Counted from the stretch's first letter, positions 11,004 to 22,849 are shown. The stretch is DNA of 64,000 nucleotides from Timema cristinae (GCA_039000515.1 JBCFYV010000012.1:90215588-90279587); one strand, 5' to 3'. Numbers and translations: made by a program. Notes: generated from the sequence alone by a model not told the origin.

Positions 11004-11845
11004 AGATAAGAAGTGCTATGGTATAGTGGTGACGTGTTGTGGAGAGGGACGAAGTGCTATGGTATAGTGGTGACGTGTTGTGGAGAGGGACGAAGTGCTA
11101 TGGTATAGTGGTGACGTGTTGTGGAGAGGGACGAAATGCTATGGTATAGTGGTGACGTGTTGTGGAGAGGGACGAAGCGCTATGGTATAGTGGTGACGTG
11201 TTGCGGAGAGGGACGAAATGCTATGGTATAGTGGTGACGTGTTGTGGAGAGGGACGAAGTGCTATGGTATTGTGGTGACGTGTTGTGGAGAGGGACGAAG
11301 TGCTATGGTATAGTGGTGACGTGTTGTGGAGAGGGACGAAGTGCTATGGTATAGTGGTGACGTGTTGTGGAGAGGGACGAAGTGCTATGGTATAGTGGTG
11401 ACGTGTTGTGGAGAGGGACGAAGTGCTATGGTATAGTGGTGACGTGTTGTGGAGAGGGACGAAGTGTTATGGTATAGTGGTGACGTGTTGTGGAGAGGGA
11501 CGAAATGCTATGGTATAGTGGTGACGTGTTGTGGAGAGGGACGAAGTGCTATGGTATAGTGGTGACGTGTTGTGGAGAGGGACGAAGTGCTATGGTATAG
11601 TGGTGACGTGTTGTGGAGAGGGACGAAGTGCTATGGTATAGTGGTGACGTGTTGTAGAGAGGGACGAAGTGCTATGGTATAGTGGTGACGTGTTATGGAG
11701 AGGGACGAAGTGCTATGGTATAGTGGTGACGTGTTGTGGAGAGGGACGAAGTGCTATGGTATAGTGGTGACGTGTAGTGGAGAGGGACGAAGTGCTATGG
11801 TATAGTGGTGACGTGTTGTGGAGAAGGACGAAGTGTTATAGAACG
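11003..11845. repeat. Minisatellite, 41-bp unit
   Basis: GTGTTGTGGAGAGGGACGAA followed by GTGCTATGGTATAGTGGTGAC repeats every 41 bp, about 20 times, with few changes. It abuts the 38-bp array, and the two units share their first 20 or so bases (GTGTTGTGGAGAG..A.GAAG), so they come from one ancestor. Related, decayed units continue to about 11970. Confidence 0.95.
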
Positions 11846-12059
11846 GGAATTGTTTTGAAGGGGGCAGGCCCAGAAGTGTTATAGAGACCGGGGGTGTTGT
11901 AAAGAGAGAAGAAGTGTAGTAGAGGGGAAAGGGAAGTGTATTAGGGGAGACGTGGCAAGTCTGTAAAGGCGGAATGTATTATGCATGTGGATTGAACGTC
12001 TTGGGAGAGAAGTACTCCAGAGTATTTCTAGGAGGCGCCCGTATTGGAATATGCTGATT

Positions 12060-12480
12060 TTCAAGTGAAAGAATACTGAATTGAAGATTGGTCTTCAGTT
12101 GATTGCATTTGGAATATTCCATGGGGGGGAAGAGAGTTTGAATAGTGATTTATACCTCTTTTTTAATATTTCATATTCTCATGGAAGTGGAATTAAAATT
12201 TACCAGAACGAAAATAAAAATGTAAAAATCCTCATAAAGCATATATATTATTTTTCAACTAAAATAATATATTCCGTTTATTTTTCTAAATGGAAAAGGG
12301 GTGGGGGGCAACTATTCCGACGGTGTTCCTTCTCATTCAGTGTCAAACTTGCACTTTAAAGCCAATGCATACGCATCCTATCACTACATTATTGTGTGTT
12401 TGGTTGCTAAAATAGATACGATGGGAGGGGGGTGATAATTTACTAGTACAGCCCTATGTAAGGGATCTCTTCGGGTTTTT
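12060..12480. other. AT-rich spacer
   Basis: A 92-codon frame (12081-12359) runs through AT-rich DNA with no recognisable motif. I do not treat it as a gene. Confidence 0.5.
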
Positions 12481-12486
12481 AAATGG

Positions 12487-13150
12487 AAGTGATCACGATG
12501 CAGTTATCTTAACGTTGACTAACTTAACGTAATACATGTCCTGGGAATTATTTCACGTTAAATGAACGTTACTTGAAGGGTATTCACGTGATCTAGCCAG
12601 CCAATCATTAGACTAGTGACGTTTGCAGGAGTATTTATTAATTGATTTGTTAGTTTTATGACCAAGGTCTACTCTTTAGCTTTAGTTCTAGTGATCGGAC
12701 ATTTAATTAAAATAAGCGCTAGTAGAACATTATAGAACATTATAGAATAGATTAAATTCAAATATTGTAAAGAAGTTAAAACCACAAAACTTTTATTATA
12801 TGAAATGTAATAATGTATTGCTTTCAAAAAAGATCTTTGTTACTAAAATATAAATCAACTAACATAATAATGATTGTAAAAGCATTAAAATCTGCTCAAA
12901 AATTTTAATGATAAGTATCTATAATATCAGGAGAAAAAAGTAGACATTCACAGATCATAAACACTAATACAAATAGTACAAAACACATATTCTAGAATGG
13001 AGTTTTTTGGTTCGAGTTGTTAAGTTACGTTAATTGTGATCACACATCTGTTTTATTAAGTTAATTTAACTTTAAGTGAACGTTACGTTAAGTTAAGTTA
13101 ACTTTAAATGAACGTTACGTTAAGTTAAAGTTAAGTTAATCGTGATCCCG
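12487..13150. mobile_element. Inverted-repeat MITE with GATCACGAT ends
   Basis: The left end has TGATCACGAT then 'cttaacgtt' and 'acttaacgtaa'. The right end is its inverse (acgttaagttaa..., ATCGTGATCCCGG at about 13139-13151). Several 'aacgttacgttaagttaa' subrepeats line the right arm. The interior (about 500 bp) is very AT-rich and noncoding. No target duplication could be read clearly. Confidence 0.6.
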
Positions 13151-13154
13151 GCAA

Positions 13155-13555
13155 TGATGAGAACCCACGGGCCACTATAAATATATATACATTTATATGC
13201 GAGGGCAAGAGATATTCGGTCAAAGTTGATTGCTCTATATACATATGTATATTTATATTAAAACTAAGACTTAAAACCTATGATCCTATATTCAATGGAA
13301 TTACGTCTATTTCCGGTCCATCCGCACTGAAATATCGTATCAATTAATATTTTTTTGTAACAAAGTTTTAAGGGATGAATAAAATGTATTATTAAAAAAA
13401 AAACTTCTTCCAATTAGACTCGATGTTAAATAAATAAATTACGATACTATAGTCGTGGGGTGAGTACAATACTGTAGTGAGCTAAAACTGTACTACAAAC
13501 AGTACTGTATTTAGTTCTGTACAGTATGCTGCAACTTGGTTTTATCTAATACTAT
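13155..13555. other. AT-rich spacer
   Basis: No feature was recognised apart from short ATATAT tracts. Confidence 0.5.
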
Positions 13556-13559
13556 GTTC

Positions 13560-13701
13560 TGTCAACAAACGTCTGATGTGTTCAAATTTTCCAGCGTACT
13601 GATGTGCGCTGCTATTTTTCCTAGCGTTTCCGGACTATCTGGATTTTCGTTAATTCGGGTGACACCCAGTCCCAGTTAGACCGGATAAACGAGGTTCCAC
13701 T
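13560..13701 (-). mobile_element. Single terminus of a pogo/Tigger-like transposon
   Basis: On the minus strand the end reads GTGGAACCTCGTTTATCCGG from about 13700 downward, the style of known Tigger/pogo termini (CAGTNGAACCTCG...). I found no matching opposite end nearby and no transposase frame, so it is probably a truncated copy. Confidence 0.45.
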
Positions 13702-13704
13702 ATT

Positions 13705-14395
13705 CTTATAAAATAACTCTTACAAACATGTGCACTAAACATAAACACTGACACTAACATCTCGGTAGCAAGCCATATCTATAGACTATCATACATACAG
13801 GTTGGGTCATCTTTCAATTATTGTAATAAACTTCTATAATCACTTTTATATGGGTAAAACTTAGATTTAATTTATCTATACTAATATTACAAAGAGGAAA
13901 GCTTTTATTTTTTGTTTTTTTGTTTGTAATGGATAAACTTAAAAACTACTGGATCGATTTTAAAGATTCTTTCACCAATATAAAGCTACATTATCGGCGA
14001 GTAACATAAGCTATATTTTATTTTGAAAATTTAATTTATTCCTCATAAAAATGTCGATAGTATATTATATAGTCGTTGGAAAAAAAAGGTTGTTGAAGGG
14101 AAAGTGGGGTTGTTGAAGGGGGTGGGGGGTAGAGGTGAGGAGATAGGAACGAGAGGAAAATAGGAGGGAGGATAAAAATACGGAGGGGGCTATACAATGA
14201 TGGTAGGATTGTATTTTCAAAAAAAAAAATAAGTAAAAAAAAAGTTTTGTTTTTATATTGACATGATGGATGATTTGAAGCTTTGTTTTACAAGATTCTT
14301 TGCAATTTTTTTTATGGGGAAGGGGGATAGTGCTCAATACATTTATCGCCCACACTGGCGGTTTCATAGTCCAAAGTTTCACTCTTGCAATAAAC
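13705..14395. other. AT-rich spacer with purine-rich block
   Basis: A G/A-rich block lies at about 14085-14190. The 105-codon minus-strand frame across it (14065-14382) is explained by this skewed composition. Confidence 0.5.
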
Positions 14396-14399
14396 TATA

Positions 14400-14560
14400 T
14401 TTCAGGTGTTGGCAAGGTCAGGATTAAACTCCCTTTAAGTTTTAATTAGGAGGTTTTTTCCTAAATGGTTTCCTACTCTCTCTAAAAACAAATAAGGGCA
14501 CATTTTCTATAACTTGACTTTACTCACCTCTACCCCACTAGTGTAAATATTCAGATATTC
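14400..14560 (+). mobile_element. SINE family E, 5'-damaged copy
   Basis: It carries the family E body 'cctaaatggtttcctactct' and the 'cctctaccccactagtgtaaa' block. The tRNA-like head is reduced to a weak 'caaggtcaggattaaactcc' remnant. Confidence 0.6.
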
Positions 14561-14564
14561 ATAC

Positions 14565-15400
14565 GAATAGAAGTAATTACGTGATGCACAATAGTAATCT
14601 GGCCAATATTTCTTTTAAATTTTTTTTTTTTTTTTTTTAGATTTTTAAATGATATTTTCTAAAAAAAATAAACTGTATTTATCCGAATCTTTAATCCAGA
14701 AGCAAACGTAAAATATCAAAATGTAACTTTTATTGGAATTCTAAGCATCTCATCTGGTTCGTTCTCCCCTCCACCCATTACGAGTTAACACCCCCCAATC
14801 CCCATAACAACCTCTTGCATCCCATCCAATCTAACACCAGTACCCTTTCACACCACCACCCCACTTCCACAATTGCTACATGAATTATTACTCTGCTCGT
14901 GTTTGCTCTGTAAAGTTGGCGCACTTGGCTGGCAAAGGACCTTCCCCTCCCCCTTACTATCAGCATGTTTTACCCTCCCCCTTCAAACCCACTCAGCTCA
15001 TATGACTCATTCACTCATTATTACTTACAGAATACTTCTATTCCCTCACTAATTCACCAATCATTTGATTTATTGTTTTAATTTGGGACAATTAACATGC
15101 ACTTTCTGAACTGACTGATTATATCAGCACACCTTTTTTTAATCAGCTTAGTTTCAAAATCAAACACAAAATCAAGTGCCCTGGTCGTTAATTCATCCCT
15201 GCGATAGGCCAAGCCCCAATTTCTCAAATTAAATTTTATAGTCTCTTCTGGTGATTGAGGCCAGAACCCTTAATTAGGTAGACAGACACACAAAAGACTC
15301 AACTAAACTGTCGAATACTGTACAAGAAAATGGTTTCTTCCCTTTAAGCATCAATTTTTCCCTCTATTAAGCCAACGCACACACATTCAATCACCACCTT
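14565..15400. other. Spacer with a poly-T tract
   Basis: Poly-T lies near 14617-14638, followed by pyrimidine-rich DNA. A remnant of a family B head (minus strand) may lie at 15255-15310 ('cagaacccttaattaggtag'). Nothing else is clear. Confidence 0.45.
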
Positions 15401-15404
15401 TTTT

Positions 15405-15650
15405 TTTAGCACCGTGTCTTACTATCTGTTGAGGCTATACGCATATTTACTAATTACTCTTATGAGTTAAGGATGACCAAGGTTGAATTAAAAGCAAGTG
15501 CACTCGCATTTACATGAGAGAAGAGTGGAAAATAATTTAGGAAACGCCACCCTCAGTGCACTCGACCAAGATTTGAACTATTATATCCCCGTCATTGTTA
15601 TGCTATTCTCTTGTGAGAGTGATACCTTAGAAAATGCGCTCAACAGAATT
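15405..15650 (-). mobile_element. SINE family E
   Basis: On the minus strand the head lies near 15560-15640, with a weak B box (GGTTCAAAT-like, 'agatttgaac' on plus). The body includes 'gtgcactcgc' and 'tttaggaaacgcc'. The tail near 15405-15445 is the inverse of the CGAACGGGTAGTAAGACGC tail. Confidence 0.6.
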
Positions 15651-15654
15651 GGAT

Positions 15655-16255
15655 GGATGGATAATCAGTTTAGTCCAGACGGGTAGTAAGGCACGATGAA
15701 AAAATGTATCTGTTGATCTGAAAGAGATCTTCTTCATAAAGTAGTTTCAAATGTACTCGGATGAAATAAGTATTTATGATTAGCTACAAGTAACACAACT
15801 GTATAATCTCCTTAGGGGATCTAAAATTTGACTGTGCAAATTAAATTGCCTCTTAATTACGTTCTAAATAGTATTCATCTACAGACAAGGTCTCCCTTTG
15901 ACGAACTGCAACTAAAACTTTATGTGATTTTGTTATCGTCTTTAGCCCACGATCTTTAATTAAATATGATAAAAATATTGGTAAAATAAAATGTGTTATT
16001 GGCAGCATTGTATGTAAACAAAAAACCATCCAATATTTCCTTTCAGAGTTTCTCAAAGTCCCATGGGAACTTTGTTCAAAGTGGCTTCTAAATACGTGCA
16101 ATACAAATATTTAGGATAAATTATTATAGCTAAAAAACAATGTGCTATTTTTAAAATTCAGCGTTTTAAGAATAAAATGGTCTTAGTAAAATTATAAAAA
16201 TCTAAACTGCTTGAGAAAATTACAGTGTGGGGAGTCCCTACTGGTGCAGCCGACT
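15655..16255. other. AT-rich spacer
   Basis: The 82-codon minus-strand frame (15853-16101) shows no recognisable domain. No repeat was seen. Confidence 0.45.
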
Positions 16256-16256
16256 G

Positions 16257-16530
16257 TAATTCGAACATAATTAATATTCCAAATGATTTATTTAAGTGCA
16301 ATAATTCGAACATAATTATATCCCACGTGATAAAGTTAGGTGCAATCATTCGAACATAATTAATATCCCACGTGATAAAAGCTAGGTGCAATCATTCGAA
16401 CATAATTAATATCCCACGTGATAAAGCTAGGTGCAATCATTCGAACATAATTAATATCCCACGTGATAAAGCTAGGTGCAATCATTCGAACATAATTATT
16501 ATGCCAAGTATATATTAAGGTACAATCATT
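16257..16530. repeat. Tandem array, 45-bp unit
   Basis: The unit 'gtgcaatcattcgaacataa' plus 'ttaatatcccacgtgataaagctag' recurs with TCGAACATAA starts at 16261, 16306, 16350, 16396, 16441 and 16486. The period is 44-46 bp and the outer units are more decayed. Each unit contains a CACGTG E-box palindrome. Confidence 0.9.
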
Positions 16531-16559
16531 CAAACAGAATTTTTAATATCTCTCACTAT

Positions 16560-16865
16560 GTTAATTTGAGGCATTTAACGTGCACTTTCTAAACCAAATG
16601 ATCAAATCAGCACACGAGAACTTTAATGAACGATAGTGAAAGGGCCTACCAATTTTGCTGGGAAAGCTATTTTCACATACCCTCCAGGTTTCTTCTACAC
16701 AAGCAACATGGGACAAACGGTTTTACCTCCCCTCCGAAGAAAGTTGTGTTACGGATTTTTGTCCACCAAGAAAAATCTGTTGACCTCAGCTGAGCTTGAG
16801 CCCACGAACATTTGTTCCTGAAGCAAGAACTTTACCCAAAGACCACCGAAGTCAATATCCCTCAT
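16560..16865 (-). mobile_element. SINE-like insertion splitting the 45-bp array
   Basis: Array-like units resume on the other side (16866-17030). On the minus strand a TGGTCTTTGGGTAAAG A-box-like segment (about 16832-16847) precedes an ATGTTCGTGGGCTC B-box-like segment. The distal end shares 'gtgcactttct' and 'aatcagcacac' with 15095-15135. This is probably a tRNA-derived insertion, but only one copy is clear. Confidence 0.4.
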
Positions 16866-17030
16866 TATAGATCTTGGTAAAGTCATTCGAACATAACTAT
16901 TATCCCAGGTAATGGATCTAGGTGAAATCATTAGATATAATTGTTATCTTACGTAATAAATCCAGCTGAAATCATTATAACTTAATTATTATCTTAATTG
17001 ATAGATCTAGGTATAATCAGTTAAACTCGC
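16866..17030. repeat. Decayed continuation of the 45-bp array
   Basis: Three diverged units ('aagtcattcgaacataact', 'gaaatcattagatataatt', 'gaaatcattataacttaatt') each end in an 'aatrgatctagg'-type block. They match the 16257-16530 unit with many substitutions. Confidence 0.7.
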
Positions 17031-17034
17031 TGAC

Positions 17035-19670
17035 CGGTAAATTATATATTTATCATGGGCAGCTCGTGACTTATCAAGATAAGAAATGCTTGACAAGATG
17101 GTACTATTACATATTTTCCTCCCATTCATTATTAAAATTGACCTTTAAAGACAATAAACATTCACACCTTTATTTCAATACCATGTGTGTAGTCTAGCAA
17201 ATGACAAGTGAGGGGGCTGTATACAGTTTTCTAGTATAGAATTTCACAAAGACTGGCTTACCCCGCAAACAGCCATTGCTCTTTATTAAACTTAATCACG
17301 ATCTATTACTTTTTAACTAGTATAAATAATTAGCTTGTGACACGACAGGCTTGATTGATCCCTTTTTAAATATGTTATACATTTTAATAAGAGCATTTAC
17401 CATGTTCTTTCTCAAACAAACTATAATATCCTTAAATGAGTTACAAACTAACCTAAATTCAGTAAAGACATAGCACGAGCTTTTCTGGTCTTTATTATAT
17501 CATAATTATGAGAAAGGAAAAATCATAAAGTTCAGTGATCATAAATATATCGGTCATGCGTGGGAATCAAATCTGGGGACCTTTAATTGGTAGACACTCA
17601 CAATATCTACTGAGTTAAATAGCTTGGATTAATATGAAACAAAAAAGGTGCGTTTTTTTTAAAGAAACAACCAGACCAAAAGAACTTAGTTCTCTGTCCT
17701 GTATGTTAGCGTTTATTTAGTGAGTTCTTATGTACATTCTTTATTAATTCTTTTTTATAATTTGTTATGATAAAAAAAACACAATGCTATAAAAAGAAGC
17801 CCTTATTTATAACAAACAAACAGGGAAAATGTAAGACGAAAAGATAAAGCAAAGGGGGAATCTCATTGCATCGCTTTTGGAAACTTCCAGACATAATCCT
17901 GGTCTATTTTTTCCTTCGTTATTCATATTGAGGTATTTACAAGACAAAACACGTGGCTTACAAGATAATGCCCCTAACACACGGATAGTGTTTTCATGCT
18001 TAATTCACTAAGGAGACTTACAAACAAATAATGATGACAGATATCACATTAAAAAAATGTAGCTACCCAGAAATATATTATTCGCATTCACACGGTTCTT
18101 GTTTTAATCCTTGTTACATAAATATACAATGTTACCAACCAAATTATAAAAGTCCTTTCAGAAAATGGTTTGTGTGTATAAATTAAAAGATTAATAATGT
18201 ACGTATATTTTGAAACAATCCGGCATATTTTTTAAACAATAGAATCATCTATAAAATACATTTAATTGAAATGTTCCTGGTTTGTTTTAAGATCTTGACT
18301 GTGAATTTAACGGAAGGGTTTCAGTTCAAATTTAGAATTGAAATATCCTTTGAAGTGTTAAATAAGACATCATGAATCATGTACAACATATTATTTCTGA
18401 TAGTTATGGACAGTCTACTACAGGAGAAGGAATATTCTGGAACTGTTGTGACTTAAGTCGAGTTATTATCGGAATACATAAGCGAACAAAATGTCTTCTA
18501 ATCTTTCAAGCCTTTTTCAAGGCCTTATTTGCAAGAAATGTTGCTATTAAAAATACATAATCACAATAATTATAGTATTAATTAAACAAGGTAAACCTTC
18601 TTCAATTTCAATTAATTTAAATATTTCATGGTCACTTTCTTTGATTTACAAAACTTTACAGCGAGTAGAAATTTTGTCCAGATTCGTGTGGTCATCCGAA
18701 TTTCTTGCAACATGGAAGTCCGACATAGGTGTACTTATCACGAGCCTTTCTTAGAAGAGGTTACCAGTACAAAAACCAGGGATAATATCGTCTAAGGAGA
18801 CAGACTCGCAATAGTTGATCACCGCTAAAATAGAATTTCAAAACTTGGCGAGATGCACTAGTGTGACTGTATACATGTGATTATAATCAATGGAATCTCC
18901 CCATCCTTCTTCTAACCATTCGCTGTTGCACATAGTATAAATGACCTTCCTTACACCTAGCCCATTGATTGAGTCTTTGAATAGCCTTTGTTTTAAAACA
19001 GCTTAATGATGTTTATGTTTTTAAGACAAATAATGTTATTTAGTCTAATTAAAAGCATCAGATTTTCAAAATCTGAACATCTTCAAAAATTAAGTTCAGC
19101 GCAAATTAAGAAGTTTAAATTATAACTTTCAAACGAATGCGACCAGGCACAATTTATTTCTCTTTCACTGTTGTATCTCTACCCTATTTCTACCTGCTTT
19201 AAAAGGTTTTATGTTAAGTTATTCGGTGCCTCTACCATCCTTTGATTGACCTCCATTTCTGGTCCAGTTCATGCAGCCTCCACGTAATAACGGTTGCTTC
19301 TTTCATCTCCACCGTCCGTAAGGTCGGCTTTTGATAAAATTACTTAGTGGAGTCCTGGTTTGAGAAAAATATTGAAGGGGAAAATGAATTAGTTCCTTAT
19401 AAACAACCCATGCACTCTTCCTCCAAACAAAAAATGTACAGATAATTAAATGAAAAAATAAAATTTATATGATGGAAGACTTTAAATAAATGTTTAAAAA
19501 AGAAGTGGGTCTAAATAGACAGGTCCTTTTAAACGCTACTAAAACTACAAGGTTTATTCCAACCTCTATAAAGGAAATTTAATAAAGTGAATTCCCGATT
19601 ATTCGTGAGTGGGTTATTCAGTTTGCATCTTATCCGTGCGTTCATCCAGAGATTAATTTTCGTTTTAATG
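17035..19670. other. Long AT-rich stretch, little recognised
   Basis: A minus-strand SINE B-like head fragment lies at 17555-17630 (GGAATCAAATCTGGGGACC, a reversed B box). The rest shows no gene, repeat array or transposon terminus. A 62-codon frame at 18372-18560 has no recognised motif. Near 19200-19330 a GC-richer patch has short open frames on the minus strand, but nothing can be assigned. Confidence 0.45.
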
Positions 19671-19674
19671 GTCT

Positions 19675-19865
19675 AAGGCTTTACTCTCGTGTTAGATTGG
19701 GCTGGTGTTGATTAAGAGATCGGGGTTAGAATCCCAGTCGGGTATACTGAAGTGGAGTTCTCCTAAATGGTTTCCCACTCTCTTTCCAAACAAATTCGTT
19801 TAGATTACCTCATAAGGTCTTCCTTCCTCATCCCTACTCTTTTAGAGTAATTATTATTTAAGTGT
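19675..19865 (+). mobile_element. SINE family E
   Basis: The head has 'ctcgtgttagattgggctgg' (A-box side) and GGGGTTAGAATCCC (B box). The body has 'cctaaatggtttcccactct' and the later 'cctactcttttagagtaa' block. The shared tail is missing. Confidence 0.75.
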
Positions 19866-19867
19866 AC

Positions 19868-19945
19868 AAGAATCAAGAAACCAAAGCTATTATTTATGAT
19901 TATTAGTGAGGATTACTCCATCTAGATATCATTTTCAGAATTTGT
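19868..19945 (+). repeat. Dispersed 75-bp repeat also found at 22395-22465
   Basis: The blocks 'ccaaagctattatttatg' and 'attactccatctagatatca' recur in the same order at both sites. At the second site the repeat forms the left end of the insertion that carries the foldback element. Confidence 0.7.
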
Positions 19946-19949
19946 GTGT

Positions 19950-20900
19950 ATAGCCTGAACAAGAATGTGATTAAAAACATAATCCTTTGAATTTTCAGGC
20001 CACATGTGAACTAATCCTTCGAGAAAATTTGGGAGCGCCCTAGCCTCTCTGTTTATCATGTAATCTGGCAAACAGCACAAATATTTTTTTCTAAATAAAC
20101 TTTTATTAAATAAGTGTTGATTGGTGATTTGGTTGGAGATTAAAATGTCTATTAAATTAGATTTGTCAAACATCTTGCAACTTCTCCACCCACCCTCTCC
20201 TTCCTTTTAATTTATGTGGGTACCGAATCAAATATGTGATAGCCTTTGACCGCATTTGCGTGGAGGTAGGGTGGGAAGAGATTAAGAGGGCCATCTCAAT
20301 AAGCGAGAAATTGCTGAGAAAACGTTCAGCTTTATCGCAATATTTAATTATAAGACATGGTATTTCAAAACATGGTTCATGTCAAAATAAAGTCGAAACA
20401 TTTAAACACTGCTCTTTTTTTCCTAACAACCCTATAGTTTGAGTTATGGCATTAGGTCATTTTCAACCACTTTTTATCATATTTGTGAAGCTATGAGACC
20501 AGGCCTAGTGAAAAAAAGAGCTCTAGATCTAGCCCTACTTATAACAAATACAATAATATTTTTAATAGGCACACAACAGAAAAATTTAAGAGGTTTGAAA
20601 ACTAGCAGTGAGCTTTCCTTTTTACCTTGAGAAGAAATACGTCTCGTAGTTTTCTTTCCTCTATGTATTATTAACATGACAAAGAGTAGTTGTAGGCGAA
20701 GGACTAAAGAGAGTATACGCTTGGAATAAGTAGTTCCAGAAAACGACACGGACCAATGGGTTAAGGAGTGTAGTCTGACAGCTATTGATATTTTATTGCT
20801 GATCTAAACGATCATCTTAAGGAAGATGGTTGGGATTTATGCACATAATTTCCTGTCACTGAAAAACCATACAAGATGAGAATAACGCTTTTATCTTATT
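19950..20900. other. Unassigned AT-rich DNA
   Basis: Overlapping short frames on both strands (60-90 codons) show no family resemblance. No repeat was recognised. Confidence 0.45.
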
Positions 20901-20904
20901 CCAC

Positions 20905-21140
20905 TGTATTACTTACTACCCGTCCTGGATATCGGCATTTTATTAAACTACCAGTAGGCATCTGTTAGTTATATCTGAGGAAATGTACCCAAATTTGCAT
21001 GTGAGGCTAGTGATAAATAATTTAGGAAGCTAGCCCCTTAGTGCAATACCTGTTTTTGGATTCGAACTCCAACATTCACGTCACCTACAAGCTATATTAT
21101 AATATGATCCTGACACTTAGGGCCACGCACCCACTAAGGT
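20905..21140 (-). mobile_element. SINE family E
   Basis: On the minus strand a B box (inverse 'ggattcgaactcc' at about 21059-21071) precedes the 'tttaggaagctagcc' body and a tail resembling CGGGTAGTAAGTAA at about 20911-20925. Confidence 0.6.
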
Positions 21141-21144
21141 AGGT

Positions 21145-22380
21145 TACTAACTATTGCAAAACACAAGGTATCTGCGACTACTCAGATTTCAAGCTTGAGC
21201 CGAACTCTTTATTAAATATCGGGATCAAGATCACAATTTTAGTGTTTCCGCTTGATGTACTGTACGTACAAATCAAATTTTAAAACGCAATGGTAAGTAT
21301 AGGCTAATTATTATTTTGAATGATATCGGCAGTTTCAATTATAGATCATTCAGTAAATTAACAAAAAAAATTGTTAAAATCAATATAGAATTTCACATTA
21401 ATACGTAATAGTACTCTAAAACTACTTTAAACCGGTAAACTAGCTCAATATTTTCGTCCATTTTGAATTATCCTCGATTTAAGTTGAAATGCCATGACAA
21501 GGCAATGAATATAAAAAATACGGTAGCTAAATAGATCACTAAATAGTTGATTAATCATTATATTTACTTCTATTGCATGGTCACGTTCAAAATCATAATT
21601 TTAGTTGTATTAAAAATGTAACATTTACTATCTATAATTTAGCATTGATTGTTATCGAAATGGAGATTTTTAAATCTTTTATTAGTATGTTCATCTACAA
21701 AACTAGCATTAGTTATTATTTGGTTATAGAAATATTTTTGCTAAAAATCAGTGTTAATCAACCTTGCAATAAATATTTTACAAAACTTAAATTATTTAAA
21801 TAAACAGAATCATTTACTATTTCATACTGCATACTAGAAATATTATATTAACAATCTTATTTTTCATTTTAAAGCATATATTTATGTACAGTACATAGCC
21901 ACTAAAAATTGACATGAAATACATTTCTTTTTAAGCTATCTATTATCTTGAGAGCACACATAAAGCGCATGTACAACTGTGCAGAGAGGAATGTAATTGT
22001 TACAAAAGAAGTGATCATGCGCGAAACTAATAAACGAAATATGAAAAATTTCAAATTTCTGATTTCTTGGGATTTTTACGTTTTCTTATAGGGTAATTAA
22101 AGTGATAGCACCTTATTTTGGGGTAATATAATCTCATTAAGACGTCAATTTTACCAATGTTTTTTTTAATTATTAGCGTTATTTAAATGTCGTAAGAACA
22201 TGAGTGTTGAAACTATCTTAACTATTTTTAATAGTATATTTTTATTTGAGTGTTATTATTTTAAAATATATTAAAAATGAATTTTATTTCTAATTAAAAA
22301 AAAAATATTCACATTTTAATTATTTTTTTGCAAAAATATGTATTATTTATAAAAAAGAGTGTCATTCTTATTTTAAGAAC
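21145..22380. other. Very AT-rich stretch
   Basis: Only low-complexity A/T tracts and a 76-codon AT-driven frame (21573-21803) are seen. Two GCGC-containing sites (about 21967 and 22018) are isolated. Confidence 0.5.
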
Positions 22381-22849
22381 ATGTGCTGTTTAATCAAATA
22401 GCCAAAGCTATTATTTATGCTTTTTAGGGAGAATTACTCCATCTAGATATCATATTCTGAAAATTGAAAAGTGACACCTGGACACGGGAATCGAACCCGG
22501 GAACTTTGGATTAGTACGCCAATGCTCATACCACTGATCTAGCCAGGGTTTTCCACCGTGCTCAGGGTCATTATTCACTCATATTTTAAGGCAGAGTCTA
22601 TGATGTACGTCTATGTCTATGGTGTATGTCTATGATAGCTCGTGATCTTAATAAAATCCACATTTGTAGCCGACGATTTCCTCACGTCCATCATAGACTC
22701 TGCCTTAAAATGAGTGAATAATGGCCCTGATCATGGGACAAATCCTGGATAGCTCAGTGGTAAGCATATTGGCGTATTAAGTCATAGGTCGTTGGTTCGA
22801 TTCCCGTGTCTAGGTGTCATTTTTCAATTTTCATAATATGTGCTGTTTA
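22381..22849. mobile_element. Foldback element with two outward tRNA-like heads, copy 2 (with target duplication)
   Basis: The perfect 12-bp direct repeat ATGTGCTGTTTA (22381-22392, 22838-22849) bounds a 445-bp insertion. Inside, a minus-strand tRNA-like head (B box at about 22487-22497) and a plus-strand head (A box TAGCTCAGTGG at about 22751, B box GGTTCGATTCC at about 22795) face away from each other. Each head can be folded as a tRNA-like unit of about 72 nt; the right one pairs CCTGGAT with GTCTAGG as an acceptor stem. The arms are inverted copies out to 'tgaaaattgaaaa'. The centre holds 'gtagccgacgatttcctcac' and 'catcatagactctgcc'. The first 70 bp of the insertion matches the repeat at 19868. 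Confidence 0.8.

Noticed and set aside
14065..14382. 105-codon minus-strand frame
   Set aside because: It is driven by purine-strand asymmetry and lacks any domain or splice context.
16257..16530. CRISPR-like regular repeats
   Set aside because: The repeats are head-to-tail without unique spacers and the genome is eukaryotic, so this is a minisatellite.
22745..22820. Possible genuine tRNA gene
   Set aside because: Although it folds like a tRNA, an inverted partner, other diverged copies and a flanking target duplication show it is the head of a mobile element.
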